From Tenacibaculum discolor (GTDB lineage: Bacteria; Bacteroidota; Bacteroidia; Flavobacteriales; Flavobacteriaceae): a DNA stretch of 64,000 nucleotides. The translations under genes were made by a program, and so were the position numbers. The stretch covers positions 310,001-374,000 of the forward strand of contig NZ_RCCS01000007.1 in NCBI RefSeq assembly GCF_003664185.1, written 5' to 3'. The notes under the pieces were generated by a model. It was given only the letters and a program-made list of their open reading frames with translations. It made no database searches and had not been told where the DNA came from. Below are positions 35,379 to 44,975 of the stretch, in pieces. Positions within the stretch are counted from its first letter, which is position 1. Each line of letters starts with the position of its first letter.

Positions 35379-36760
35379 TGGGAAAGACATTATTTGATAA
35401 AGTATGGGATGCGCATGTAGTGGATACTGTAAAAGACGGACCACAAATATTATACATAGACAAACACTTAATTCATGAAGTAACCAGTCCGCAAGCTTTT
35501 AACGAGTTAAAAGAGCGTAATATTCCAATTGCACGACCAGACAAAACAGTAGCAACAGCCGATCATAATACACCAACCGTAAATCAACATTTACCAATAA
35601 AAGATGAATTATCAAGGCAACAACTAGAGCAGTTAACACAAAATTGTAAAGAAAACGATATTACTCTATATGGTTTAGGACATCGATATAATGGAATTGT
35701 ACACGTTATGGCTCCCGAATTAGGGATAACACAACCAGGAATGACTATGGTTTGTGGAGATAGTCATACATCAACGCACGGTGCTTTTGGTACTATTGCT
35801 TTTGGTATAGGAACAAGTCAAGTAGCACAAGTATTTGCAAGTCAATGCTTATTGTTAGAAAAACCTAAGAGCATGCGTGTAACTGTAAAAGGTAAACTTA
35901 AAAATGGAGTATTACCCAAAGATGTAATCTTATATATTATAGCGCAATTAGGAACAAATTCAGGTACAGGATATTTTTGTGAATATGCAGGAAATGTATT
36001 TGAAGAAATGTCTATGGAAGGTCGTATGACCGTGTGTAATATGAGTATCGAAATGGGAGCAAGAGGAGGTATGATTGCTCCTGATAAAACCACTTTTGAA
36101 TATATTAAAGAACGTGAGTTTGCACCAAAAGGAGACGAGTTTGATAACAAAGTAGCTTATTGGAACACATTAAAGACTGATAAAAGTGCAAAATTTGATA
36201 AAGAATACACTTTTAAGGCAGAAGACATAGAACCAATGCTTACTTACGGAACCAACCCAGGAATGGGTATAAAAATTTCAGAAAACATTCCCAAATTTAA
36301 TGATGCTTCCTTTGAAAAGTCGTTACAGTATATGAACTTTAAAAAGGGAACATCATTAATTAATACACCTGTTAATTATGTATTTATAGGAAGTTGTACA
36401 AACTCTAGGATAGAAGATTTTAGAGTAGCAGCAAACTATATAAAAGGAAAGCAAAAAGCAGTGAATGTAAATGCGTGGTTAGTACCAGGATCACAACAAG
36501 TAGCAAAACAAATAAAACGAGAAGGTTTACAAGAAGTTTTTGAAGCAGCAGGATTTCAGTTACGACAACCAGGTTGCTCAGCATGTTTAGCAATGAATGA
36601 CGATAAAATACCAGAAGGAGAATACTGTGTATCAACTTCAAATAGAAACTTTGAAGGACGTCAAGGACAAGGAGCAAGAACCATTTTAGCAAGTCCGTTA
36701 ATGGCTGCTGCAACAGCAGTAGAAGGAAAAATAACTGACTTTACAAAACAATTAAACTAA
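35378..36760 (+). CDS. leuC: 3-isopropylmalate dehydratase large subunit
   Basis: 460 residues, aconitase fold. It isomerises 2- to 3-isopropylmalate with LeuD. Key blocks: [39 protein letters not shown] and [11 protein letters not shown] with the three cluster cysteines, NRNFEGRQG. Start and stop each overlap the neighbouring leu genes by one base, implying translational coupling. Confidence 0.96.
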   Translation: MGKTLFDKVWDAHVVDTVKDGPQILYIDKHLIHEVTSPQAFNELKERNIPIARPDKTVATADHNTPTVNQHLPIKDELSRQQLEQLTQNCKENDITLYGLGHRYNGIVHVMAPELGITQPGMTMVCGDSHTSTHGAFGTIAFGIGTSQVAQVFASQCLLLEKPKSMRVTVKGKLKNGVLPKDVILYIIAQLGTNSGTGYFCEYAGNVFEEMSMEGRMTVCNMSIEMGARGGMIAPDKTTFEYIKEREFAPKGDEFDNKVAYWNTLKTDKSAKFDKEYTFKAEDIEPMLTYGTNPGMGIKISENIPKFNDASFEKSLQYMNFKKGTSLINTPVNYVFIGSCTNSRIEDFRVAANYIKGKQKAVNVNAWLVPGSQQVAKQIKREGLQEVFEAAGFQLRQPGCSACLAMNDDKIPEGEYCVSTSNRNFEGRQGQGARTILASPLMAAATAVEGKITDFTKQLN

Positions 36761-37341
36761 TGGAGAAATTTGTTAAACTAATAGATACGGCCATACCATT
36801 ACCGACGGAGAACATAGATACCGATCAAATTATACCCGCACGATTTTTAAAATCAACCAATAAAGAAGGATTTGGAAACAATGTGTTTAGAGATTGGCGC
36901 TACAATAAAAATGGTAGTTTAAATGAAGACTTTGTTTTAAACAATACAAATTATACAGGAAGCATTTTAATAGCAGGAGATAATTTCGGATGTGGCTCAA
37001 GTAGGGAACATGCTGCATGGGCATTAGCAGGCTACGGATTTAAAGTAGTTATCAGTAGTTTTTTTGCAGATATTTTTAAAGGAAATGCGCTTAATAACGG
37101 AATATTACCAGTACAAGTACCCAAAGAATATTTAGCAAAACTATTAAAAAAAGTAACTGAATTACCAGACACAACTATTATAGTTGATTTAGAAAATCAA
37201 AAACTAAAAACCCCCATAGGTAATGTAGATTTTGAAATAAACCCGTACAAAAAACTATGTATGATAAATGGTTATGACGATATAGATTTTTTAATCAGTA
37301 AAAAAGATACAATAACAGCTTTTGAAGCAACAATGATATAA
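36760..37341 (+). CDS. leuD: 3-isopropylmalate dehydratase small subunit
   Basis: 193 residues, swivel domain of isopropylmalate isomerase. [15 protein letters not shown] near the N terminus and [17 protein letters not shown] in the middle are diagnostic. It forms a heterodimer with LeuC. Overlaps leuC by one base and leads leuB by 11 bp. Confidence 0.96.
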   Translation: MEKFVKLIDTAIPLPTENIDTDQIIPARFLKSTNKEGFGNNVFRDWRYNKNGSLNEDFVLNNTNYTGSILIAGDNFGCGSSREHAAWALAGYGFKVVISSFFADIFKGNALNNGILPVQVPKEYLAKLLKKVTELPDTTIIVDLENQKLKTPIGNVDFEINPYKKLCMINGYDDIDFLISKKDTITAFEATMI

Positions 37342-37352
37342 AAAGTAAAAAG

Positions 37353-38468
37353 ATGAAGTACAATATAGCGGTAATACCAGGAGATGGAATAGGACCAGAA
37401 GTAACAGAGCAAGCAAAAAAAGTGCTTAGAGCTGTTGGTAATGTGTTTGATCACACATTCTTATTTAAAGAAACATTAATGGGAGCCTGTGCTATTGATA
37501 AAACAGGAAATCCATTGCCTGATGAAACCATTGAGTTGTGTAAAAAGAGTGATGCTATTTTATTTGGAGCCATTGGAGATCCAAAATATGATAATGATCC
37601 TACAGCAAAAGTACGTCCAGAGCAAGGATTACTACGTTTAAGAAAAGAGTTAGGACTATTTTGTAATATTCGCCCTGTAAAAGCGTATGACACGTTAATT
37701 CATAAGTCACCTTTAAAGAAAGATAGAATTGAAGGAACAGATATTGTTATTTATAGAGAACTAACAGGAGGAATCTATTTTGGTATTAAAGAACTGAGTG
37801 ATGATGGAAAGCATGCTTTTGATGGTTGTTCTTATACTGTAGAAGAAATAGAGCGAATGGCACATTTAGCTTTTCAAGCAGCTCAAAAAAGACGTAAAAA
37901 ACTAACGTTGGTAGATAAAGCCAATGTATTAGAAACCTCAAGGCTGTGGCGTAAAACTGTTGGAGATTTAGCAACTCAATATCCTGACGTTGAAGTAGAC
38001 TATTTATTTGTTGATAATGCAGCGATGAAGTTAATTTTAAACCCAAAAGATTTTGATGTTATTTTAACCGAAAACCTTTTTGGAGACATTCTTTCTGATG
38101 AAGCAAGTGTTATAGGAGGTTCTATAGGTTTGTTAGCTTCCGCTTCAGTAGGAAAAGAAAATGCGTTATTTGAACCTATTCACGGATCTTTTCCACAAGC
38201 AAAAGGAAAAGACATCGCTAACCCATTGGCATCTATACTATCATCTGCGTTATTGTTAAGACATTTAGAATTACATACAGAGGCAGATACAGTAGAGAGT
38301 GCTGTTCAAAAATCATTAGAACTGGGTATTACTACAGAAGATATTAATTCAGAAAACCCATTTTCAACTTCTAAAGTAGGAGATTTTATAGCAGACTATA
38401 TCTATAATCAAGAAGATAGTGATATGAATTTCCAAAACATACATATGGGGCAAAGCACCATTATATAG
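37353..38468 (+). CDS. leuB: 3-isopropylmalate dehydrogenase
   Basis: 371 residues, NAD-dependent oxidative decarboxylation of 3-isopropylmalate. IPGDGIGPEVTEQAKKVL, FGAIGDPKYD, LRLRKELGLFCNIRPVK, YFGIKE, DKANVLETSRLWR, and GDILSDEASVIGGSIGLLAS followed by EPIHGSFPQAKGKDIANP. The final 20 residues (NFQNIHMGQSTII) extend beyond the usual family end. Last gene of the leu operon. Confidence 0.96.
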   Translation: MKYNIAVIPGDGIGPEVTEQAKKVLRAVGNVFDHTFLFKETLMGACAIDKTGNPLPDETIELCKKSDAILFGAIGDPKYDNDPTAKVRPEQGLLRLRKELGLFCNIRPVKAYDTLIHKSPLKKDRIEGTDIVIYRELTGGIYFGIKELSDDGKHAFDGCSYTVEEIERMAHLAFQAAQKRRKKLTLVDKANVLETSRLWRKTVGDLATQYPDVEVDYLFVDNAAMKLILNPKDFDVILTENLFGDILSDEASVIGGSIGLLASASVGKENALFEPIHGSFPQAKGKDIANPLASILSSALLLRHLELHTEADTVESAVQKSLELGITTEDINSENPFSTSKVGDFIADYIYNQEDSDMNFQNIHMGQSTII

Positions 38469-38495
38469 GTAGTAAAAACTATAAATAATTATGTA

Positions 38496-38528
38496 AACTT
38501 CCTTTAACCACCATGGTTAAAGGAAGTT
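38496..38528 (+). terminator. leu operon terminator
   Basis: AACTTCCTTTAACC and GGTTAAAGGAAGTT form a perfect 14-bp stem around ACCAT; the T tract is weak (CTGTTTATAAG). Confidence 0.75.
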
Positions 38529-38644
38529 CTGTTTATAAGTGTTTGGTAGTCTGTTTGTTAGTTGTTTAAAATTATTATGTATTGTTTAATATTTAATATT
38601 TTATGATTTTTCTGTTTAAATATTCTTTTTTTTAACGTTTTTTT

Positions 38645-38652
38645 TAGTTTTG
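38645..38652 (+). promoter_or_regulatory. -7 box upstream of the M57-type protease gene
   Basis: TAGTTTTG (TAnnTTTG) 58 bp upstream of the ATG at 38711, in a T-rich region. Confidence 0.4.
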
Positions 38653-38710
38653 TTTTAAAAACATGAATCTAAAGTGTAGATTTACAGCGAATTAAAAAAC
38701 CCTTCATATT

Positions 38711-39577
38711 ATGAGAAAAGCAAAGTTAGCCCTAATTATGGGCTTGTCTGCAGGTGTATTCTTCACCTCATGTTCAAGTGAAAACGAACAAATTAAAAAC
38801 CCTGAAGCTATAGAGCAATCTGGCGACAACCCAGGACTTAAACCAATACCTCAAGAGGTAGTTGATGCAGTAGCCAAATTAGAGCTAAATGTAGATCATA
38901 TTCGTTATGACAATTTTTACTTCCCTGATGGAACTTCAGAAGTACGTTTATTTTTAGAGGAAGATGTAGTAATGACAGAAGATCAGTTGTTTGCTATGGC
39001 TAAAGCTAAAGATCAATCTGCTCGTCAATACTCTACCAACAATTTGGTATCTCAGGGTAGAAATATTTCTATCGTAGGATACACAGGTGGTGGTGGATAT
39101 GGTCTTTCTAGTAAAGAGCAAACAGCATTACAATGGGCGGTAGACAATTACAACCGTTTAAGTGGTGTATCTATTAGCTTTACATTAAGTTTTGGAACCA
39201 ACTACAGTAACAAAGATATGGTAGTATACCATAACCCAACTCAATCTGGAGCAGGTGGTAGTGCAGGTTTCCCAAGCAATGGTTTACCTTACAAGTTTGT
39301 ACAAATATATGGTTTGAACAACTACGATACGAATGTTGTTGAGCATGTAATTACACATGAAATTGGACACTCAGTTGGATTTAGACATACAGATTGGTTT
39401 AGCCGTCAAAGTTGTGGACAAAATACCAATGAAGGTACTGCAGGTGTTGGAGCTAACCATGTATCTGGTACACCAACAGGATACGATTCAACTTCAGTTA
39501 TGTTAGCGTGCTTTAGCTCTAACGAAGACGGAGAGTTTAATGGTAACGACATTACAGCATTACAAAACATGTACTAA
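38711..39577 (+). CDS. M57-type zinc metalloprotease lipoprotein
   Basis: 288 residues. Lipobox FFTSC at residue 21 followed by SSENEQ. The catalytic signature THEIGHSVGFRHTDWF at about 215-230 gives HExxHxxGxxH zinc ligands (His216, His220, His226), typical of the dual-action HEIGH (M57) family of Bacteroidetes. A propeptide-like region lies between the lipid anchor and residue 110. It probably acts at the cell surface on extracellular proteins. Monocistronic with its own terminator. Confidence 0.88.
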   Translation: MRKAKLALIMGLSAGVFFTSCSSENEQIKNPEAIEQSGDNPGLKPIPQEVVDAVAKLELNVDHIRYDNFYFPDGTSEVRLFLEEDVVMTEDQLFAMAKAKDQSARQYSTNNLVSQGRNISIVGYTGGGGYGLSSKEQTALQWAVDNYNRLSGVSISFTLSFGTNYSNKDMVVYHNPTQSGAGGSAGFPSNGLPYKFVQIYGLNNYDTNVVEHVITHEIGHSVGFRHTDWFSRQSCGQNTNEGTAGVGANHVSGTPTGYDSTSVMLACFSSNEDGEFNGNDITALQNMY

Positions 39578-39603
39578 GAAATAACTAACCTTAATACATA
39601 GTG

Positions 39604-39637
39604 TAAACCACCGATTTTTAATCGGTGGTTTTTTTAT
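39604..39637 (+). terminator. Terminator of the M57-type protease gene
   Basis: AAACCACCGATT and AATCGGTGGTTT stem followed by TTTTT. Confidence 0.9.
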
Positions 39638-39744
39638 TGCTAATATTCCTTAGTTTATTATTTATTTTCCTGAGCTTATAAAAAAATATTTTTAAAAACG
39701 TGAGTCCAAAATACTTTTGAGGCATCTAATAATAAAAACATACC

Positions 39745-40488
39745 ATGATGAACACAAAAAGAGAACTTATTTTTTTAAGAACATTTGCAGTAAGTATAAC
39801 AGCATTAATAGGAGTTTTAACTACTGTAGCCTTTAAAAATAAAGAGAATACACAATTTGATACTATTGATGTAAAAAGAATTAATATCATAGAAAATGAT
39901 GGAACAGTAAAAATGTTAATTACAAATGCAGCAAACTTTCCTAGTAAAGGCGATAAGATTAATGGAAGAGTTTATCACGAAAGAAAAAAGAGAGCAGGAA
40001 TGCTTTTTTATAATGAAGAAGGTATAGAGTGTGGCGGATTTATTTATGATGGTAAAAAAACTGAAAAAGGACATAGTTCGGGATTATCATTAACGTTTGA
40101 TCAGTATGATGGAGACCAAGTAATGCAGCTCATAACTACTGATGCAAAGAGAGATGGAAAAAGATACAAAGCAGGTAGGTTAGTTTTTAATGATAGAGGA
40201 GATAATGAAACCCAAGAAATGACTCAAAAAATAAGTAAAGAATTAAGAGCTATTAATAATCCTGCTGAGAGAAGAGCGAAGTTTAAAGAGTATCAACAAA
40301 AAGGAATGATAGGTGGAGTGCCAAGAGTAGCTTTAGGGCAAACACCAGGAAAACAAAATGGATTATTTTTATACGATTCTAACGGAAAAACAAGAGCTAA
40401 GTTTATTATAGATGAGGATAATAAAATAAAATTAGAAGCCTATGATGAGAAAGGAAATACAGTAAGTACTTGGCCAGGAGTTAAATAG
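39745..40488 (+). CDS. membrane-anchored hypothetical protein
   Basis: 247 residues (an ATG three bases further in is equally possible). One N-terminal hydrophobic segment (about 12-30) and then a beta-rich soluble domain with repeats resembling GxxxYDxxGKxRAKFIID and GMLFYNEEGIECGGFIYDG. No family is recognised. It lies 71 bp upstream of the LytS-type kinase start. Confidence 0.65.
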   Translation: MMNTKRELIFLRTFAVSITALIGVLTTVAFKNKENTQFDTIDVKRINIIENDGTVKMLITNAANFPSKGDKINGRVYHERKKRAGMLFYNEEGIECGGFIYDGKKTEKGHSSGLSLTFDQYDGDQVMQLITTDAKRDGKRYKAGRLVFNDRGDNETQEMTQKISKELRAINNPAERRAKFKEYQQKGMIGGVPRVALGQTPGKQNGLFLYDSNGKTRAKFIIDEDNKIKLEAYDEKGNTVSTWPGVK

Positions 40489-40540
40489 AAATACTAGAGT
40501 TTGCGGTGAGATTCAATCAAAAGTTTCATCGCAAATTTGA

Positions 40541-40548
40541 TATATTTG
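40541..40548 (+). promoter_or_regulatory. -7 box that decides the LytS-type kinase start
   Basis: TATATTTG 11 bp upstream of the ATG at 40560. Transcription from here excludes the upstream in-frame GTG at 40506 and gives a very short leader. Confidence 0.5.
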
Positions 40549-40559
40549 TGAGTACTGAT

Positions 40560-41612
40560 ATGAAAACAAACACATCCTTTTTTAGAGAAAATGCTACATT
40601 TTTAATCTTTCTCTTTACCTTTTGCTTAATATTTATTTTAAAAAATCAATTTGGGAATTCAGATTCTTGGAAAGATTTTATCTTTTATCCTGATGCTCCC
40701 TTTTGGTATTTTTTTAAAGCAGTTTTTATTTTTTGGTGGGTTAGTTTTATCAAAAAGAGTATTAATAAAAGCTCAAAAAAACAAACTTCATTAAGTAGAA
40801 GATATGTGCATTTTTTTGGAATAGGTTTGTTAACATATTTAGTGATAGGAAATAGTTTCGGATTAATTGTTGCGTTCATTTTTGATACCTATTCCAGAAA
40901 CTTTGGTTCTGTTTATCATGTAATATATGTCAATATAAATTCTGTAATTGACTTTATTATTTTTGGAGGATTTTCATTAGCCTACTTGTATTATAAAGAA
41001 AATGTTGCTTATCAAAAACAGGTAGCTGCCTATGAAATAAGTAAAGCTAAAAATGAAATAACACAATTAAAAACACAATTAAACCCTCACTTTTTGTTTA
41101 ATAATCTAAATATTTTAGATCAACTTATTGAAGAAGATACTCAAAGAGCTTCTTTATTTTTAAATCGTTTTGCAGAATTATATAGATATAGCTTACATAG
41201 TGCAGATAAACAACTGGTTACATTAAAAGAAGAGTTGTTTTTTACAGAGGGATACTTTAAGCTAATGGAAGAAAAGTATGAAGGTTATTATAAACTAAAT
41301 ATAGCACCAACTTTATACACAAAAAACATTGTAGTACCCCCATTTTGTTTACAAGTTCTTATAGAAAATGCAATCACTCACAATAAAGGAACCTCCGAAT
41401 CACCTGTAGATATTACTATAACAGAGGATGAAGGAATTAAGGTAACAAATAATAAAGCACTATACACTACAAGAAGAAAAGGTAATGGAATGGCGTTGAT
41501 TAACTTATCAAAACAATTTGAGTTACTTGCTGAAAATACTATTAAAATACGTGAAACTAAAAAGGAGTTTGAAGTCGTTTTACCATTAATACCATCTCAT
41601 AAATCTGTATAA
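40560..41612 (+). CDS. LytS/YehU-type sensor histidine kinase
   Basis: 350 residues from MKTNTSFFRENATF at 40560. Four transmembrane segments in the first 150 residues, then the His_kinase domain with LKTQLNPHFLFNNLNILDQL (phospho-acceptor His in PHFLFN), and a short HATPase with the N box VLIENAITHNKG and a GNGMALINLSKQF glycine box. It signals to the LytTR regulator encoded 2 bp downstream. The stimulus is unknown. Confidence 0.9.
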   Translation: MKTNTSFFRENATFLIFLFTFCLIFILKNQFGNSDSWKDFIFYPDAPFWYFFKAVFIFWWVSFIKKSINKSSKKQTSLSRRYVHFFGIGLLTYLVIGNSFGLIVAFIFDTYSRNFGSVYHVIYVNINSVIDFIIFGGFSLAYLYYKENVAYQKQVAAYEISKAKNEITQLKTQLNPHFLFNNLNILDQLIEEDTQRASLFLNRFAELYRYSLHSADKQLVTLKEELFFTEGYFKLMEEKYEGYYKLNIAPTLYTKNIVVPPFCLQVLIENAITHNKGTSESPVDITITEDEGIKVTNNKALYTTRRKGNGMALINLSKQFELLAENTIKIRETKKEFEVVLPLIPSHKSV

Positions 41613-41614
41613 AA

Positions 41615-42397
41615 ATGATAAAAGCACTTATTGTTGAAGACGAATTACCAGCTAGAAAAAAGCTAAAAAAATATATAGAAAGTTATCATGAACCTATCAC
41701 TGTGGTAGATGAGTTTGAAACGGTAGAAGAGGTGCTTCAGTTTTTTGAATCAACTTCTGATATTGACTTAATTTTTTCTGATATAGAATTACGAGACGGC
41801 AATGTTTTTGATGCTTATAATAAGCTACAAATTCAAGTACCAATTATTTTTATAACAGCATACAATCAATTTTGGATGCATGCTTTTGAAACCAGTGGTA
41901 TAGAGTATTTATTAAAACCTTATTCGTTTGAACGTTTTGAAAAAGCAGTAAATAAGTATTCAAACTTAAAGAGTTCAATGAAGGATGAAAGTAACCATAA
42001 TGTTTTGCAAAAATTAGATGCTTATCTAGCAAATCAAACAACTCAAACACCTAAAAGCTATCAAGATTTTATTGCTGTTAAATCTTCTCAGTATACCTAC
42101 TTCTTAAAGATGGAAGAGGTAATGTATTTTCAAGCAGATTATGGAATTGTAACAGCATACGATATAAATAATAAAAAACATGTATTAAATCAATCTTCTT
42201 TAAAAGCATTAGAAGAAATAATAAACCCTAGCGTGTTTTTTAAAATTAATAGAGGCGAACTACTTAATAGAAACTATATAGAAAAGATAAGTAGGTATAA
42301 TAAAAATGTAGTAGCCATCAATCTAAAAAACAGCAAAACAGTTTTAAAAACCAGTCAAAATAAAACAGCAGAGTTTACGAAGTGGTTAGGATTATAA
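41615..42397 (+). CDS. LytTR-type response regulator
   Basis: 260 residues. Receiver domain with VEDELPARKKL, phospho-acceptor Asp in LIFSDIELRDGNVF and YLLKPYSFERF. Residues about 145-260 form a LytTR DNA-binding domain (FIAVKSSQYTYFLKMEEVMY, FFKINRGELLNRNYIEKI). Partner of the adjacent LytS-type kinase. Confidence 0.92.
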   Translation: MIKALIVEDELPARKKLKKYIESYHEPITVVDEFETVEEVLQFFESTSDIDLIFSDIELRDGNVFDAYNKLQIQVPIIFITAYNQFWMHAFETSGIEYLLKPYSFERFEKAVNKYSNLKSSMKDESNHNVLQKLDAYLANQTTQTPKSYQDFIAVKSSQYTYFLKMEEVMYFQADYGIVTAYDINNKKHVLNQSSLKALEEIINPSVFFKINRGELLNRNYIEKISRYNKNVVAINLKNSKTVLKTSQNKTAEFTKWLGL

Positions 42398-42410
42398 AAT
42401 AGGCGATTAC

Positions 42411-42444
42411 CGTCATTCCGAAAGATAATGAGGAATCTCTCTCA
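42411..42444 (+). repeat. Dispersed GTCATTCCGA repeat fragment
   Basis: CGTCATTCCGAAAGATAATG followed by AGGAATCTCTCTCA, directly after the LytTR gene. Member of the same family as 32104 and 44976. Confidence 0.65.
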
Positions 42445-42527
42445 AACGAAAAAAATTATTTGGCTTGTTGTTCATAATAAAAACAAAGCAGCTTAGATAA
42501 ACACCCAAACTGCTTTTGTTTATAGCA

Positions 42528-42896
42528 TTATTCTACATGCGTAAAAATCTTAGCTACAATTTTCCAATCATTTCCTATTTTAGTTAGAGATAGGTAGTCG
42601 TAATAATTATAACCCAACATAGGTACATGTAACTTTGCCATGGCAATTTTCCCCATAATATCAACTCCAATAATTTTCATGTTAAAAGATTCCTTCAAAT
42701 CATTTGGACTTTGTCTGTTGGCAACACCTTCAATATAGGCTTCAGCACTTTTAAAATAGTCAGTCCCTTTAATATCTCCATAAATAGGAGTATTGTTATG
42801 AAAGCATGCTCGAAGTTTTTCAGTATCTTCATAAAAAATACCCTCAAAGTAGTTAGTTACTAAATGTTCTATTGCTGTTATATTCTCTTTATACAT
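42528..42896 (-). CDS. NTF2-like / lumazine-binding-type protein
   Basis: 122 residues with the NTF2-like fold used by SnoaL and DUF4440 proteins: a helical N terminus (IEHLVTNYFEGIFYEDTEKL) and a curved sheet (AMAKLHVPMLGYNYYDYLSL, WKIVAKIFTHVE). No catalytic residues can be assigned. Last gene of the tautomerase/SDR operon, 12 bp after the SDR gene. Confidence 0.8.
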   Translation of the reverse strand: MYKENITAIEHLVTNYFEGIFYEDTEKLRACFHNNTPIYGDIKGTDYFKSAEAYIEGVANRQSPNDLKESFNMKIIGVDIMGKIAMAKLHVPMLGYNYYDYLSLTKIGNDWKIVAKIFTHVE

Positions 42897-42908
42897 CTTT
42901 TTTAGTTT

Positions 42909-43652
42909 TTAAATAGCATGTCCAACAGTATGTCCACCAGCCACATTCATAGTTTCACCTGTAACAAAATTTGAAAAAGCTAAATAATAAGCAGCTTCAG
43001 CAATATCAGTTACCTCACCAATACGGTTTAGTAAGTGTAATCCTGCCAAACTATCAGCATCTTCAATACCTATTTTACTTTGCAACGGACTTCTAATAAT
43101 ACCAGGAGCAATAGTGTTTACTTTAATATTATCATTCCCAAACTCAGCAGCTAACTGTCTGGTTAAGGCATGAATTGCACCTTTGCTCATTAAAGGAGCA
43201 GTAGCAGGAAAACCAGCAATAGCATGGTCTACCAATACGGTTCCTATATTTATAATCGCCCCGTTTTTTTGTGCTACCATACTTGGAATAACAGCTTGAG
43301 AAGCAAAGTAAGTTCCTTTTAAATTTACGTTCCAATACAACTCTAAATCGCTTTCTTCAACCTCTAAAAAAGGTTTAGGAGCAAAGATTCCAGCGTTGTT
43401 AATTAATACATCTATACTGTTGAATTTTTCTAAAGCTAAGGCCACTAATCGCTTACTTGTTTCTTGTTTACTAATATCTCCAACAAGAAGCGCTGCGTTT
43501 GAAGGACTTCCTAACTCTTTATAAGCTTTTTGTAAGTTTTCTTCGCTAGAAGCATTCATTACCACATTGCATCCTTTTTCTATAAAAAGTTTAGCAATTT
43601 CTTTACCAATACCAGTTGAAGCTCCTGTAATAATTGCAGTTTTATTTTTCAT
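42909..43652 (-). CDS. short-chain dehydrogenase/reductase
   Basis: 247 residues, classical SDR. Cofactor motif TGASTGIGKEIAKLF, NNAG in DVLINNAGIF, and KVNTIAPGIIRSPL near the active site. The usual catalytic YxxxK position reads LMSKGAIHALTRQ (Ser-Lys in place of Tyr-x3-Lys), so the canonical tyrosine appears to be missing. Activity should be treated with caution. Gap of 5 bp to the tautomerase gene. Confidence 0.85.
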   Translation of the reverse strand: MKNKTAIITGASTGIGKEIAKLFIEKGCNVVMNASSEENLQKAYKELGSPSNAALLVGDISKQETSKRLVALALEKFNSIDVLINNAGIFAPKPFLEVEESDLELYWNVNLKGTYFASQAVIPSMVAQKNGAIINIGTVLVDHAIAGFPATAPLMSKGAIHALTRQLAAEFGNDNIKVNTIAPGIIRSPLQSKIGIEDADSLAGLHLLNRIGEVTDIAEAAYYLAFSNFVTGETMNVAGGHTVGHAI

Positions 43653-43657
43653 GAGTC

Positions 43658-43852
43658 TTATTTTTTAGTTCCTAAATATTGTTTACCATCATGTCCCCAA
43701 TTACCCATAGGAACTTCTTCAATAACAATATGGGTAGTTGCAGGATTTTTCTGAAGTACATCAACTAAAAGCTGTGTAGTTCCTTCAATAAGTTGACGTT
43801 TTTGTTCTTGAGTTACTTGTTCGTCAGTAACTTTAATGTTTACAAAAGGCAT
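43658..43852 (-). CDS. 4-oxalocrotonate tautomerase-like protein
   Basis: 64 residues from MPFVNIKVTDEQV at 43852, so the catalytic Pro follows the removed initiator Met as in all tautomerase-superfamily members. The frame opens further upstream, but that would bury the Pro. VVIEEVPxGNWG-like end (VIEEVPMGNWGHDGKQ). It acts on enol/keto substrates; the substrate is unknown. First gene of a three-gene operon. Confidence 0.85.
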   Translation of the reverse strand: MPFVNIKVTDEQVTQEQKRQLIEGTTQLLVDVLQKNPATTHIVIEEVPMGNWGHDGKQYLGTKK

Positions 43853-43913
43853 AATAATATGTTTTAAAATTATTTTACAAAGTTGCAATGCAAGCACAAC
43901 TTTACACAGGAGC

Positions 43914-43945
43914 TATGTCACACCTTTAAAGTGATGTATGTCACA
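43914..43945 (-). promoter_or_regulatory. Candidate Crp/Fnr-type operator
   Basis: AGTGATGTATGTCACA at 43930-43945 reads TGTGACATACATCACT on the minus strand, a near match to the TGTGA-N6-TCACA CRP consensus. A further TATGTCACA half site is at 43914-43922, 23 bp away. The site lies between a Crp/Fnr-type gene and the tautomerase operon. Confidence 0.6.
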
Positions 43946-43970
43946 TACAAACAATAAGAAATATTAAAAA

Positions 43971-44534
43971 CTAAGAATTAAGCCTGCTAAGAGTTTCTCT
44001 AGAAACCCCTAAATAAGCAGCAATCATTTTTTTAGGAACACGTTGAAAAAGGGTAGGGTATTGTTCTAAAAGTTGGTCATATCGTTCTTTTGCAGAATTT
44101 TGTAAGAGCGATACAATTCTTTTTTGAAGAGCTATTCTACCCATTTTACTCTTTTTAGCCCAAAAGCGTTCCATTTTGTGCATGGTAGCAGTAAGTTTAT
44201 CACGGTTTTCATAAGTGATATATAGTAGCTCAGAATCCTCAATGCAATCAATAGCCGTTTTAGACGGTAGTTGCTTTACAAATGACTCGTAATCAGTAAT
44301 CCACCAATTTTCCATAGCAAACTGTAAAATATGTTCTTTACCGCTATCTTCAATAAAATAACTCTTTACACAACCTTTTATCACCCAATACTCTTTATTG
44401 GCAGTTTCGCCTTCTTGCAGTAAGTATTGATGTTTACGCTTAGTAACAGGCTGAAAAAAACTTAGGATATAAGTAAATTCCTCATCGGTAAGAGGAATAA
44501 TTTCTTCAATATGTTGTCGTAAAGGATGTGTCAT
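43971..44534 (-). CDS. Crp/Fnr-family regulator
   Basis: 187 residues with an N-terminal beta roll (KRKHQYLLQEGETANKEYWV, YFIEDSGKEHILQFAMENWW) and a C-terminal helix-turn-helix (RVPKKMIAAYLGVSRETLSR). It probably regulates the downstream tautomerase/SDR/NTF2 genes through the CRP-like site 25 bp past its stop. The effector is unknown. Confidence 0.88.
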   Translation of the reverse strand: MTHPLRQHIEEIIPLTDEEFTYILSFFQPVTKRKHQYLLQEGETANKEYWVIKGCVKSYFIEDSGKEHILQFAMENWWITDYESFVKQLPSKTAIDCIEDSELLYITYENRDKLTATMHKMERFWAKKSKMGRIALQKRIVSLLQNSAKERYDQLLEQYPTLFQRVPKKMIAAYLGVSRETLSRLNS

Positions 44535-44718
44535 TTAATAAAGAGTATGCTATTTTCTTTTTATTGTATGCAAATATACTTGTAAAGTAAGTAGTATTTA
44601 GAAAATGTTTTTACATACCGTCATTACAATGAGGGATTTATTTAGAACTCCAAACAAAAAGATTACCACGCTTTATTCATAATGACTATATATTTTATGA
44701 CCTTCAAGAAAATCTTTG

Positions 44719-44900
44719 AAAATCAAGACAGCAGCGATGGATGTAAGATAAAAAGCTGTTTGAGCGATAGCGAAATCGTTAGATTCGTGAGTTCTTTGAT
44801 AAAAAATAAAAATAACACGAACAATTCTTTTTATCAGGGGTAGGTGTCGTAGTATTTTCTTACGATTTTATTGTACGTCTTGATTTTTGCTTCTTTTTAT
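44719..44900 (+). repeat. Structured element ending in TCTTGATTTTTGCTTC
   Basis: AAAATCAAGAC at 44719-44729 and GTCTTGATTTT at 44877-44887 are perfect 11-bp inverted arms. The right end (CTTGATTTTTGCTTC, then TTTTTATCAAGAAAAA) recurs inverted in the argB upstream region at about 59990-60025, so it is part of a dispersed family. Confidence 0.5.
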
Positions 44901-44975
44901 CAAGAAAAAGAATATAAAAATCCTTTTTATCGTTATCACTCTCAATGACGTAAACCTATATATACAATAGTATAC

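Noticed and set aside
35842..36713. Two minus-strand frames inside leuC
   Set aside because: Antisense shadows of a highly conserved gene; one is almost pure leucine.
38711..39577. M57-type lipoprotease as part of the T6SS island
   Set aside because: It has its own Sec/lipoprotein signal, promoter region and terminator and is 6 kb away, separated by unrelated genes.
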